64,000 bases of DNA from Desulfocurvibacter africanus subsp. africanus DSM 2603 (GTDB taxonomy: Bacteria; Desulfobacterota; Desulfovibrionia; Desulfovibrionales; Desulfovibrionaceae), in assembly GCF_000422545.1 (NCBI RefSeq), contig NZ_AULZ01000008.1, forward strand, positions 143,654-207,653, written 5' to 3'. Position 1 is the first letter of the stretch. Each line of letters opens with the position of its first letter. Position numbers and translations under genes: made by a program. Below the pieces are notes generated by a model. That model saw nothing but the letters and a program-made list of their open reading frames with translations. It had not been told where the DNA came from and ran no database searches. This document shows positions 36,460 to 44,806 of this stretch, in pieces.

Positions 36460-37347
36460 TTACGGGCCGGCCTTCTTGGTCGGCCGCTTGAGCGGCGCGC
36501 CGTAGGTGGACATGATGCGTTTGAGCGCCTCCCGGTCCACGCCGCGCCTGGCCAGCGGCTCCTTGGGCGCGGTGGGCAGACGGTCCTCGAAGGTCGGCCG
36601 GTCGCCCTTGTAGATCACGCCGGTGGGAATGCGCTCGCCGAACTCCACGGCCTTGTCCATGGCCTGCCGCCAATCCGTGGGGTCGTACGATTCGTCGAGC
36701 CGGTAGCAATGCTGCTTATACCACTGGAAGGTGTTTACCTTATTGAAGGACACGCAGGGCTGGAACACGTCCACCAAGGCGAAACCGGGCTGGCGCACGG
36801 CCTGGACGATAAGCTCGGCCAAGTGGTCCATGTCGCCCACGAAGCCGCGAGCCACGAAATTGGCGCGCATGGCCACGGCCACGGCCACTGGGTTGAAGGC
36901 ATCGCTGGGCGCGCCAAAGGGCTGGGCCTTGGTCTTGTGGCCCGGCATGGTCGTGGGGCTGGCCTGGCCCTTGGTCAGGCCGTAAATCTGATTGTCGTGC
37001 ACCACGGCCGTTATGTCCACGTTGCGGCGGATTGCTGCGATGAAGTGGTTGCCGCCCTCGCCGTACATGTCGCCGTCGCCCGATTCCACGATGACCGTGG
37101 CCTGGGGCAAGGCCAGCTTGATGGCCTGGGCCGGCGGCAAGGCCCGGCCGTGCAGACCGTTGAACAGATTGCAGGGAATGTAGTGCGGGGCCTTGGCCGC
37201 CTGGCCTATGCCCGAGACGAAGACCACCTGGTGCGGCTCCAGCCCGAGGTTCGCCAGGGCTTGGCGCATGGCCTTGCGCAGGGGAAAGTTGCCGCAGCCG
37301 GGGCACCAGGCCGTCTCGAATTCGGGGTAGTCCTTGATATCCACCAT
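36460..37347 (-). CDS. korB: 2-oxoacid:ferredoxin oxidoreductase, beta subunit
   Basis: TPP-binding subunit of 295 residues. It begins with WCPGCGNF, an Fe-S or structural cysteine pair typical of the family, and carries the TPP/magnesium motif GDGDMYGEGGN near 91-101. In the family it cleaves CoA-dependent 2-oxoacids (2-oxoglutarate, pyruvate or branched 2-ketoacids) with reduction of ferredoxin. Ten bases separate it from the alpha-subunit gene. The substrate cannot be told from the sequence; kor is the nearest general symbol. Confidence 0.92.
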   Translation of the reverse strand: MVDIKDYPEFETAWCPGCGNFPLRKAMRQALANLGLEPHQVVFVSGIGQAAKAPHYIPCNLFNGLHGRALPPAQAIKLALPQATVIVESGDGDMYGEGGNHFIAAIRRNVDITAVVHDNQIYGLTKGQASPTTMPGHKTKAQPFGAPSDAFNPVAVAVAMRANFVARGFVGDMDHLAELIVQAVRQPGFALVDVFQPCVSFNKVNTFQWYKQHCYRLDESYDPTDWRQAMDKAVEFGERIPTGVIYKGDRPTFEDRLPTAPKEPLARRGVDREALKRIMSTYGAPLKRPTKKAGP

Positions 37348-37356
37348 ATGGCTTCC

Positions 37357-39051
37357 CTAGCGCATCTCTTGGAGACGGTTGAGGATGTAGGCAGCCGTGA
37401 AGGGCAGGCCGTCGTAGCGCGGCACGAGCTTGTCGATGCGGAAGCCCGACTGCACTTGCAGGATACCCCGGAACTGGCCCGTGGAGTTACCCTCGACCAT
37501 GACCACCTCGCGAGCCTCGATCAGGCGGCGGGCGAATTGCGATGGGTCCAGGGGCCAGACCTGATTGAAGCACAGTGTGGCCACCTTGCGGCCCTGCTCG
37601 CGCAGGGTGCGGGCCGCCTCGAGCAGCGGGCCCATGGTCGAACCCCAACACACCAGCAGCAGGTCGGGCTTGTCTGACCCCTCGTACACGGGCGGCAGGA
37701 CTTCCTTCAGCAGGCCCAGGAACTTGCGGTTGCGCTTGTCCACCATGGCCGTGCGCACGCCGAAGTCTTCGGTGATGTGACCCTGTTCGTCGTGCTCGTC
37801 CGAATCCACCACGACCAGCGCCCGGCTAAGGGTCGGGATGGCCCTGGGCGAAACGCCCGTGTCCGTCAGTGCATAGCGTTTATAGCTCTCCGGGTCCGGC
37901 GGCTCGATGAGCAGCGCCGGAGGCTCGGGCAGGGAATCGATGTCAAACGGCTCGATGCTGCGGAAGGAGTCGGCCAGGAACTGGTCGGTAAGCACGAAGA
38001 CCGGCGACTGCCAACTCTCTGCCAGCCCAAAGGCCCGATGCGTGAGGTGAAAGCACTCTTCCACGCTGCCGGGAGCGAGGATTGCCCGTGGAAACTCTCC
38101 ATGACCCGAGAAAAGGGCCAGGTTCAGGTCGCCTTGTTCCGTGCGCGTGGGCAGGCCCGTGGCCGGGCCGGGACGCATGGCCAGCACGATGACGATGGGC
38201 GTCTCGGTGATGCCGGCCAGGGACAAGCCCTCGCTCATGAGATCAAAGCCGCCGCCCGAGGTGGCGGTCATGGCTCGCGCTCCGGCATAGGACGCACCCA
38301 GGGCCATGTTCATGGCCGCGATCTCGTCCTCGGCCTGCTCGACCACCACGCCCAGCTCCTGGCCCTTGGCGATGAGGTTGAGCGGCACGCTGGTTGACGG
38401 CGTCATGGGATAGAAGGAGCAGAAGTTCGCTCCCGCAGCCAGCGCGCCCAGGGCGATGGCCTCGTTGCCGTCCATGGTCAGCAGCCCCGCGCGGACCTCG
38501 GGCGGCATGGGGCACTCGAAAATCTTCTCCTGGCGCGACTTCCACTCGTAGGCGGCTCGCAGGACATCCACGTTCTGGCGCACGATCTCCTGGCCCTTCT
38601 TCTCGAAGGTGTCGGCCAGCAGATCCTCCAGAATGCTCATGTCCAGGCAGACCACCGAGGCCAGCACGCCCAGAGCCACGGTGTTGTAGAAAATCTTCTT
38701 GGGGGCCAGTTCCTCGTAGGGCACGCCGAAGGTACGCGCATGACCATGCACGTTCATCTCCCTGCCGGCCACGATGACGCCCCGCTCGGACAGGGCCTCC
38801 CTGTGAAGGTCTATGCTCGGCTGATCCAGGGCCACCAGCACGTCGACGCTCTCCCTGGGACCGAGCACCGGCTCGCTGTCCATGCGGATGGCGAAGGTGT
38901 TGTGGCCGCCCCGGATGCGCGACATGTAGTCCTGGGTGACCAGGATATGGTAGCCGCTGCGCGTCAGGGCATTGGCCAGGAGCGTGCCGATGGTGGCCAG
39001 GCCCTGGCCGGCCTCGCCGCCGATGAGAATGTTCACGCTCGCGCCGGTCAT
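37357..39051 (-). CDS. korA: 2-oxoacid:ferredoxin oxidoreductase, fused gamma-alpha subunit
   Basis: Subunit of 564 residues with the gamma domain at the N-terminus (about 1-180; IGGEAGQGLATIG, RGGHNTF) fused to the alpha domain (about 195-560; SFYPMTPSTSVPLNLI, TSGGGFDLMSEGLSLAG). Such fusions pair with a KorB. ATG at 39051 has AGGAGGCGGCC directly upstream; the frame opens 33 codons earlier without support. No gene for the ferredoxin-like delta subunit is adjacent, so electrons probably leave via a free ferredoxin. Confidence 0.92.
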   Translation of the reverse strand: MTGASVNILIGGEAGQGLATIGTLLANALTRSGYHILVTQDYMSRIRGGHNTFAIRMDSEPVLGPRESVDVLVALDQPSIDLHREALSERGVIVAGREMNVHGHARTFGVPYEELAPKKIFYNTVALGVLASVVCLDMSILEDLLADTFEKKGQEIVRQNVDVLRAAYEWKSRQEKIFECPMPPEVRAGLLTMDGNEAIALGALAAGANFCSFYPMTPSTSVPLNLIAKGQELGVVVEQAEDEIAAMNMALGASYAGARAMTATSGGGFDLMSEGLSLAGITETPIVIVLAMRPGPATGLPTRTEQGDLNLALFSGHGEFPRAILAPGSVEECFHLTHRAFGLAESWQSPVFVLTDQFLADSFRSIEPFDIDSLPEPPALLIEPPDPESYKRYALTDTGVSPRAIPTLSRALVVVDSDEHDEQGHITEDFGVRTAMVDKRNRKFLGLLKEVLPPVYEGSDKPDLLLVCWGSTMGPLLEAARTLREQGRKVATLCFNQVWPLDPSQFARRLIEAREVVMVEGNSTGQFRGILQVQSGFRIDKLVPRYDGLPFTAAYILNRLQEMR

Positions 39052-39118
39052 GGCCGCCTCCTGGTCGTATTGCTGCCCGCGACTTGCGTGTCGAGCCGGG
39101 TCGGGCGGTATTTCAACA

Positions 39119-39643
39119 TCAAGGCTCCTCCAGCAGGGAGTCCTCGGCATCCGGCTCCCAGCCTTCAGGGTCCTCGTAAAAGCCCTGCAGGTTTGAAAGC
39201 AGCACGTGCATGGCCTGCTGAACCTCCATCAGGCGCTCCACCATCCGTTCTTCGTCCGGGTCCTCGGCTTCATCCAGCCACTGCTCGTAGAATTCCAGGA
39301 CCGGCGGGAGCTTCTCCAGGGCCGAGGACGCGGCCTCGACCTCCTCGGGATTGGGTTCATAGCCCGCATGGCGCTCAACGATTTCCGAGATCAACTCGTC
39401 CATGTCCTCGACGGCCTCGTCCAAGTCCATATCCGCGGCGGCCCCGAAGCCTTCTTCCTCGGCATGAGCGCGCTCGGCCTCCTCCAGCCGAGTCAGCACT
39501 GCGGCCTCCTGCTCGCGCAGGATCTCGAAAACTTCCGCGCCTGGGCCTTCCCCGCCCGCGGAAATGCCCTCTTCCAGAACTTCCGCAGTCTTGGCCGAAA
39601 GGCGCATGGCCTTGCGCAGCATGCTCTTGGCCCTATCCGCCAT
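39119..39643 (-). CDS. Hypothetical acidic protein
   Basis: Very acidic helical protein of 174 residues (many Glu, Asp, Ala, Leu), probably with coiled-coil segments at about 30-65 and 120-150. No membrane segment, cysteine or known domain. ATG at 39643 has AGGGGATGG before it. It precedes korA by 67 bases on the same strand, so it may be the first gene of that unit. Confidence 0.6.
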   Translation of the reverse strand: MADRAKSMLRKAMRLSAKTAEVLEEGISAGGEGPGAEVFEILREQEAAVLTRLEEAERAHAEEEGFGAAADMDLDEAVEDMDELISEIVERHAGYEPNPEEVEAASSALEKLPPVLEFYEQWLDEAEDPDEERMVERLMEVQQAMHVLLSNLQGFYEDPEGWEPDAEDSLLEEP

Positions 39644-39975
39644 GATCCATCCCCTTGCTATGATCGGTTTATGCTTCTCGTGTTTGCGCGGCCAGGATGC
39701 GGAAGCGGTCGCCGTCCGCAACCAAGCCACTCCACAGGACATTGGCCCCTATTTAAAATCATTTCCCCAAGCTTTGGGCAAGGAGAAAAACGGCTGCGGT
39801 GCGAACGGCTCAAAAGCCGTTCGCGCCGATGGCGATATGTTTAAGGCACACTGGGCATCGGCCCAATGCGGGTAGGCTCGCGGGCGTCCGCCCACGAATG
39901 TCATGGAATGATAATGGTGGAGTCGAGTAAGGACGCAAATACGGTGGAAGGCCGAAGCTGGTTCCGGTTTGAACC
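39644..39975. other. Intergenic region upstream of the acidic-protein gene
   Basis: About 330 bases between two minus-strand genes, containing a terminator-like hairpin at 39801-39824. Otherwise I recognise no gene or regulatory signal. Confidence 0.4.
39786..39827 (-). terminator. Terminator-like hairpin
   Basis: Arms 39801-39810 and 39815-39824 are perfect (GCGAACGGCT/AGCCGTTCGC) with loop CAAA, extended by flanking GGT/GCC. On the minus strand a TTTTT run follows after about ten bases. It lies 150 bases after the ArsD-like gene, which is far for a simple terminator. Confidence 0.5.
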
Positions 39976-40311
39976 TTATGCGCCGAGGCGGCCCGTGTTT
40001 TCTCGCTCGTTCAGGGCCGCTTCCAGCTCCTCGCGCACGGGATATGAGCCCTTGAAGCGCAACTCGCCTTCCACGAAGATCAGCGGCAGGGCGTCGTGAC
40101 CTTCGTCTCGCAGAACCGCCGCGACCTGAGGGTTGGTCTTGAACATGGCGAAGTGGGTGTTCAGGGCGAACACGCGGTAAGCCAGACCGGGCCGCTGCTC
40201 CTTGAGGTCCAGCAGCAGCGCGTTGAAGCGATCCACCTTGGGGTCGTTCCTGGCCGGCGAGCAGGGGCAGCTCGCATGGGGAATGTAGAGATCGATGATG
40301 ACGTTCGGCAT
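39976..40311 (-). CDS. ArsD-like thioredoxin-fold protein
   Basis: Soluble protein of 111 residues resembling ArsD and related thioredoxin-fold proteins: an N-terminal strand, a CPCSPARNDPKVDRF segment carrying Cys15 and Cys17, and the C-terminal half ALPLIFVEGELRFKGSYP followed by REELEAAL. True ArsD chaperones use vicinal cysteines to deliver arsenite; no ars genes are nearby, so the function may be different (thiol or metal handling). A remarkable 25-bp inverted repeat lies just upstream of its start. Confidence 0.65.
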   Translation of the reverse strand: MPNVIIDLYIPHASCPCSPARNDPKVDRFNALLLDLKEQRPGLAYRVFALNTHFAMFKTNPQVAAVLRDEGHDALPLIFVEGELRFKGSYPVREELEAALNERENTGRLGA

Positions 40312-40325
40312 GGCTTCAAACTATC

Positions 40326-40384
40326 GGGCCCCGCACTCGCCAGACTCCACGGCATTGCGGTGGAGTCTGGCGAGTGCGGGGCCC
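40326..40384. repeat. Perfect 25-bp inverted repeat
   Basis: Arms 40326-40350 and 40360-40384 are exact reverse complements, with the nine-base loop GGCATTGCG. It fills the gap between the stop of the lipoprotein gene and the start of the ArsD-like gene, both on the minus strand. There is no U-tract. It could act as a transcript end, an RNase III site or a DNA-binding site; I find no second copy in the window. Confidence 0.9.
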
Positions 40385-40391
40385 TGAAGAC

Positions 40392-40958
40392 CTAGTTGGC
40401 CTTGGCTTGCTTGATGATGTCGGGCACCACCTGGCGCATCATGTCCTGCAGGGCGCTCTGCATCAGCTTGGTGCGGTTGCTGCGCGAGGCGACGAGCACG
40501 GTGTTCTCAAACTTGCCCTCGTAATTCTTGATGAAAGCTTCCCGGCCGTCCTTCTTCATGACCACCCGAAAGCGCAGGGTGGTTATGTAATTCGTCACCG
40601 AGGACTGGCTCGTGTAGGCCTCCATAAGCTGACCGCTCACCACGGCGTCGGTGTCGAAAGCGTACTCCTTGTCGTGGTACTCGACGCGACAACCGGCCGC
40701 CTCGAGCTGACGCTGCAGGGCTTCCGTCAGCCAGACAGCCACATCTCCCTGAGGATAGAACAGCTGATTGTCCGTATTATGGCCGATCTGGGGCTTGGCG
40801 CGATTGTCGCTGAACTTGACCACGGCCAGGCGGCCCGCGCAAGTCGGAGCCTCCAAAGCCACGGGCTGGTAGACAAGGGGCACCTGGTTGCTGGTCGCGC
40901 AGGCGGAACCCAGGACAAGTACCGCGAGCAGTCCGATGCACCGGACACTGAATCTCAT
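40392..40958 (-). CDS. YajG-like lipoprotein
   Basis: Exported lipoprotein of 188 residues with signal peptide and lipobox LGSAC (lipidated Cys20, from MRFSVRCIGLLAVLVLGSAC). The mature part has alternating strands and a segment DAVVSGQLMEAYT followed by a region with R-V-V-M-K-K, similar to the YajG/DUF4136-like lipoproteins. Retention or sorting to the outer membrane is expected (no Asp at +2). AAGGAGTATGGC before ATG is a strong ribosome binding site. Function unknown. Confidence 0.75.
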   Translation of the reverse strand: MRFSVRCIGLLAVLVLGSACATSNQVPLVYQPVALEAPTCAGRLAVVKFSDNRAKPQIGHNTDNQLFYPQGDVAVWLTEALQRQLEAAGCRVEYHDKEYAFDTDAVVSGQLMEAYTSQSSVTNYITTLRFRVVMKKDGREAFIKNYEGKFENTVLVASRSNRTKLMQSALQDMMRQVVPDIIKQAKAN

Positions 40959-41201
40959 GCCATACTCCTTTCCATCGCTGAAGACATGCGGTCAACGCCA
41001 AGTCGGCGAAGCTCTCCACTCTTAGAGCATTTCCCCGCGCCACACAAGGGATGTCGGCCATGACGAGCCTTACACGGGAATGTCGAAGGCCAACCCTCCT
41101 GAGAGACGGCACATGGTTTAATCATGGCGTGCCCGTGCGGCAAGACTTAGGGTTCAGTCGTCACGCTGAGGCAGGTCCCGCGCACCTCTCGGCTCTGCCG
41201 C

Positions 41202-42164
41202 TCAATTTTCTGGCCGGTGGCTGCTCTTCCTGATCCACGGGCGCGGGACACCCGCAAGCCGCTCACCGGCCAGAAAATTGAAGCCCCGCAACAGCATCCA
41301 CAGCATGGCTAACGGCAAGAGCACCGTCTGCACCGTAAAGACCACCATGAGCGTCACTGCATTCTCCACATAGACATCCACCAGATCGCCGATCCGACCC
41401 ACCCTCTCCATGATTTTGGCGGGCGAAAACGCACGCACGGAATCCCAGGCAGTGCCCTGCGCAGCCTGCACGGACACGCCCTCGGACTGGCCGTCGCGGC
41501 TGACCGGCCCGCGCGCTTCAGGCACCTGGATGTCCTGAGCCGGTAAGATCTCCTCCTGGAACCGCTCCATGCCCAAAGAAGCCTGCTCGTACTGGCTGCG
41601 CAGCACGCTTTGGAAGAACAGCTCGCCGCCCACGGCCACCACGGGCACGCAGAAGCGCGCCAGCAAAGCCGCCAGGGCCAGCCGCGCGCCAAGCCTTCGC
41701 AGAGCCTCGCCGCGCTTGCCCGGCCACCAAGCGCCCGCAAGCCAAGCCAGTGCGGCCAGACTGAGCAGTATAGACAACCCCAGCCACACGCCGGCCTTGA
41801 TCATGGCCAGTTGAATTCCCAAGGACATGGCGCTGGCCAGGATCACCCAGGAAAATCTCTCCACCAGATCGTCCACCGGGTCCAGCAGTTGGCCCAAGGC
41901 CACGCTGCCGCCCACGCCCAGCAGGCTCACGTCCAACTCGCTGCCCTGAATCACGGAAACCACGGCGTTGATGCCCCTGGCCACGGCGTAAGCCCCCATG
42001 GCGCGGACCATTCCGGACTTGATATGCTCCTCGGCGGCATGGTCCAGGCGTTCGGCAAGCGGGTTGGCGACGATTGCAGGCCGCAGGGCAGGAACGTGCA
42101 GGCAGGCAAGCAAAGCGAGAATGGCGGCGCTGGCGGCCAGCCGCATATAGAGGGTGCGTTCCAT
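41202..42164 (-). CDS. Conserved membrane protein of unknown function
   Basis: Inner-membrane protein of 320 residues with an N-terminal signal-like segment and about five further membrane spans (near 65-85, 108-130, 130-148, 165-190, 270-300). A soluble, presumably periplasmic, stretch lies at about 190-265. ATG at 42164 has AAGGAGCCACC before it; the frame runs 23 codons further upstream. I recognise no domain with confidence. It lies downstream of the ferritin-like gene, with a terminator between them. Confidence 0.7.
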   Translation of the reverse strand: MERTLYMRLAASAAILALLACLHVPALRPAIVANPLAERLDHAAEEHIKSGMVRAMGAYAVARGINAVVSVIQGSELDVSLLGVGGSVALGQLLDPVDDLVERFSWVILASAMSLGIQLAMIKAGVWLGLSILLSLAALAWLAGAWWPGKRGEALRRLGARLALAALLARFCVPVVAVGGELFFQSVLRSQYEQASLGMERFQEEILPAQDIQVPEARGPVSRDGQSEGVSVQAAQGTAWDSVRAFSPAKIMERVGRIGDLVDVYVENAVTLMVVFTVQTVLLPLAMLWMLLRGFNFLAGERLAGVPRPWIRKSSHRPEN

Positions 42165-42237
42165 GGTGGCTCCTTGGCTGCACGGGACGAATACATGCTG
42201 AATCCGCGCCGACGTTTGCAAGGGAAGTACCATGGAA

Positions 42238-42266
42238 AACGCGGCCCGGCCAGAAGGCCGGGCCGG
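42238..42266 (-). terminator. Rho-independent terminator of the ferritin-like gene
   Basis: Arms 42242-42251 and 42256-42265 are perfect (CGGCCCGGCC/GGCCGGGCCG, loop AGAA). On the minus strand the stem is followed by CGTTTTCC. It lies ten bases after the stop of the ferritin-like gene. Confidence 0.75.
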
Positions 42267-42275
42267 CGTGGTTGG

Positions 42276-42809
42276 TTAGGAGATCCTGTTCAATGTCTGC
42301 TCGATCCAGCTCAGGTGCGTCTTCTCGTCGCCGTAGAAGCGCTCCAGGATGGACCGCAGGGCAACCGGGAAGCGCATGTCGCCGCTGGCCTGGGAATACT
42401 TCCGGTTGGTCATCTCCTCGTTGGTCTTCATGGCCTTGAGCGCGCCTTTGGTGCCCATGGCGCTACGCAGGGACGTGAAGCCCGCGATGAGGTAGCCCTT
42501 GAAGTCGCGCGAGAACTCGGGCGGGTTGCCGCCATGTTCGCGGATGATCCTGGACAGTTCCACATAGTGCCTCTCGTGGTCGCTCTGATAGCGCTCCAGA
42601 TGGCTTCTGAGATCCATCTCCTCCACGCTGTCGATGGCCTGCCCGTAGGCGTGGAAGGCATCGACGTCCAGTTGGGCCAGATCAGACAGCTTGTCGATGA
42701 TCTCGCTGGTGTCCATCTGGGCCGTTGAGATCGGGCGTTCTGCCCTGGCAGCGCTTTCGGCCGGCGCCGTTCCTGTCGCGTATGACTTGGGCCTTCTTGG
42801 TTCAGGCAT
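42276..42809 (-). CDS. Ferritin-like four-helix protein
   Basis: Soluble protein of 177 residues. After a basic, poorly conserved N-terminus (about 30 residues) come four helices with E...H patterns such as DVDAFHAYGQAID, HLERYQSDHERHYVELSRII and the C-terminal YGDEKTHLSWIEQTL. This matches ferritin-like families (rubrerythrin-type or DUF2383), which bind a di-iron centre. ATG at 42809 has AAGGAGGACGCTC before it, an excellent ribosome binding site. Role could be iron handling or oxidative stress. Confidence 0.8.
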   Translation of the reverse strand: MPEPRRPKSYATGTAPAESAARAERPISTAQMDTSEIIDKLSDLAQLDVDAFHAYGQAIDSVEEMDLRSHLERYQSDHERHYVELSRIIREHGGNPPEFSRDFKGYLIAGFTSLRSAMGTKGALKAMKTNEEMTNRKYSQASGDMRFPVALRSILERFYGDEKTHLSWIEQTLNRIS

Positions 42810-43014
42810 GAGCGTCCTCCTTGGGTTGGTCTTTGGCTAAGGCTCCGGCCCGGTTCGCCGAACCGTCCGCGCGCCGGATTGGCGCGTTCCCACTGGTACG
42901 ACAAAGTCCGTGATCCTTCTGTAGGACGCCGCAGAAAAATAATGTCGGAATCAGCCCGGGCGCGCCGTCGGAAACCATCTGGACTTTGGACCCGGGCTTG
43001 GCTATGCCCCGGCC

Positions 43015-43530
43015 ATGCGCGCAATCCTGCTTACCCTTTTCCTGCTGACGCTCCTGCTCGTACCGGCCACGGCCGTGCAGGCCCGGCCGCCCCTGAACGG
43101 CTATGTGCTGTGGGTCCACGACGGCGACACCGTGGACGTGCTGACCTACGACCTGTCTACGGTCCGCGTGCGGCTTTACGGCGTGGACTGCCCCGAATCG
43201 GACCAGCTCCACGGCTTGGCGGCCACGTTGTTCGTTGTCTGGGAGGCCTGGTTGCGCAAGGTGGAGGTGCGCGTCATGGACCGTGACCGCTACGGTCGCT
43301 CCGTGGGCTGGGTGACCGTCGATGCGAGTAGGAAGAGCCTGAACCACATGCTCGTGGAGCAAGGCCATGCCTGGGTCTACAAACAGTATTGCCGCGCTCG
43401 GGAGTGCGCCGTCCTGCTTCGTGCGGAGGATGTGGCCCGCCAGGCTCGGCTGGGGCTTTGGCAAGATCCGAGCCCGATGCCGCCATGGGAGTGGCGCAGG
43501 CTGAAGCGTAGTGAAAGATGGTCTTGGTAG
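43015..43530 (+). CDS. Secreted thermonuclease-family nuclease
   Basis: Exported staphylococcal-nuclease-type protein of 171 residues. A signal peptide (about 1-23, cleavage near VQA) precedes the SNc domain with DGDTVDVLT (calcium-binding Asp), RVRLYGVDCPES (catalytic Arg) and DRYGRSVGWV (second catalytic Arg). The family hydrolyses DNA and RNA. It is the only plus-strand gene in this part of the window, so it probably has its own promoter. Length is typical for compact members. Confidence 0.9.
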   Translation: MRAILLTLFLLTLLLVPATAVQARPPLNGYVLWVHDGDTVDVLTYDLSTVRVRLYGVDCPESDQLHGLAATLFVVWEAWLRKVEVRVMDRDRYGRSVGWVTVDASRKSLNHMLVEQGHAWVYKQYCRARECAVLLRAEDVARQARLGLWQDPSPMPPWEWRRLKRSERWSW

Positions 43531-43537
43531 GTAGGGG

Positions 43538-43978
43538 CTAATCGCCGCGAAGGAACTCCACGGCCCAGGAAGACATTTTGGACGAGCCTTTGACGATGGT
43601 GCCGCGGCTCAAATAGTGGTTTTTGTCGAGCATGACCAGGCACTCGCTGAGGGTGAACGCGCCGCCGAGGGTCTGTCCCAGGCAGAGTATGGCATCGGCC
43701 GCGAGCACATATTTCCCGTGCATGATCCCAAACCCCGGTGTGTCCGCCTCCCAGGTCGTCCAGTCGTTTCCACAAAAGGGACGCACCAGGCATGCCATGG
43801 TAAATTCCAGAGATTCTTCGGGCCACAACAGTCGCGTGACGCCGTCGCAGCGCCAGCCGTCCGCCTGGTGGCTGACCAGCGTTTCTCCCGCAGCCGGTAC
43901 AGAGCTGCCATCCATTCCGTAGTATTTCCCTTGCACTGACCAGCGCGCGGGCTCGAAAAGAAAGCTGTGTGAACGCAT
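43538..43978 (-). CDS. Hypothetical protein
   Basis: Soluble protein of 146 residues with several Trp, Gly and Cys residues and no signal peptide. The composition, with many aromatic strands (WRCDGVTRLLW, FTMACLVRPF), suggests a beta-rich fold. I recognise no family. ATG at 43978 has GGAGTAAGTCC before it; the frame extends 27 codons upstream without support. Convergent with the nuclease gene, with 7 bases between stops. Confidence 0.6.
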   Translation of the reverse strand: MRSHSFLFEPARWSVQGKYYGMDGSSVPAAGETLVSHQADGWRCDGVTRLLWPEESLEFTMACLVRPFCGNDWTTWEADTPGFGIMHGKYVLAADAILCLGQTLGGAFTLSECLVMLDKNHYLSRGTIVKGSSKMSSWAVEFLRGD

Positions 43979-44679
43979 GGACTTACTCCGTAGCTGCTTT
44001 GCGACGACAGGCCTTGCCATTCCTCTCCGTTCCGGCAACAGCCCTGGCATTGCGATCACTGGCCAAAATCAATCAGTCAGCCCTTCCATAGGCTCTATAA
44101 ATACTTCCATAGCGGATACGCCTATAGCAAAACCAGGAATACATGCGCGCATCGACTGTAAATTTAATAAACTTGTGCGTATAATCACAATCGATTCAAA
44201 CGTAGACCGATTTAGCCGGATGCAGCCACAATGGAGACTTCGGCACTGACACTAGGCCCGTGAATCGTTTGATCGATGCACCGGCTACCGCACTCCCCTA
44301 GCAAATCGTGCATTTCGCCCGAAAACTCTCTCATACGGATAATACGAATTCCCTTACCTTTCCAACTTCAGCAAACCGCAAGGCTGAACAGACATGAGTC
44401 CTTGTGCAAGGCGCTCTGTCGCCGATTCCAGCGTGGTTGTCCGCCGGTATAGCAGTTCCATTCTTGCTTCCCGCAGGAAGTGACACCATGGCGATAATCA
44501 TGCCGGCATGTCCGCCATGCGATTCAGCACCACTCGCCGGCTTAAGTTCGAATGAGCGCGAATGGGTCTGGAAAAAGCAACCCCGCCCAGGACTCTCCTG
44601 ACGGGGTTTGCCGATATTCCGAGAAGGCCGTCGCCCTCTCCTCTCCGGGAAATACGCGTGATCCGGCCTGAGTATGATC
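43979..44679. other. Long intergenic region before family-A copy 3
   Basis: About 700 bases without a supported gene. The part at 44080-44220 is markedly AT-rich and contains TATAAT at 44180-44185 on the plus strand, but without a good -35 box. The remainder holds only short frames with no ribosome binding site. A small RNA or decayed gene is possible. Confidence 0.4.
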
Positions 44680-44806
44680 TAGCGCAGATTGCTTTTAAGA
44701 CGCCCGCCCCGGCGTTGACGGCGCAAGTGAATTGCGCCTACGCCTACGCGGCGGCAAGCCATGCCGACGCATGGCTTCAGAGCATTTTCAAAAGCAAAAT
44801 GCTCTA
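44680..44806 (+). repeat. Family-A structured repeat, copy 3 (complete, 127 bp)
   Basis: Left end TAGCGCAGATTGCTTTTAAGA, right end AAAATGCTCTA. The internal block reads GCCTACGCGGCGGCAAGCC as in copy 4 instead of the form in copies 1 and 2. The 7-bp and right-end hairpins are intact; the second stem has lost one base. The last three bases (44804-44806) are the TAG stop codon of the minus-strand AI-2E transporter gene. Confidence 0.92.

Noticed and set aside
42802..43464. Minus-strand frame of 220 codons opposite the nuclease gene
   Set aside because: The plus-strand nuclease has a signal peptide and catalytic motifs; the opposite frame is His/Gln-rich without a start site.
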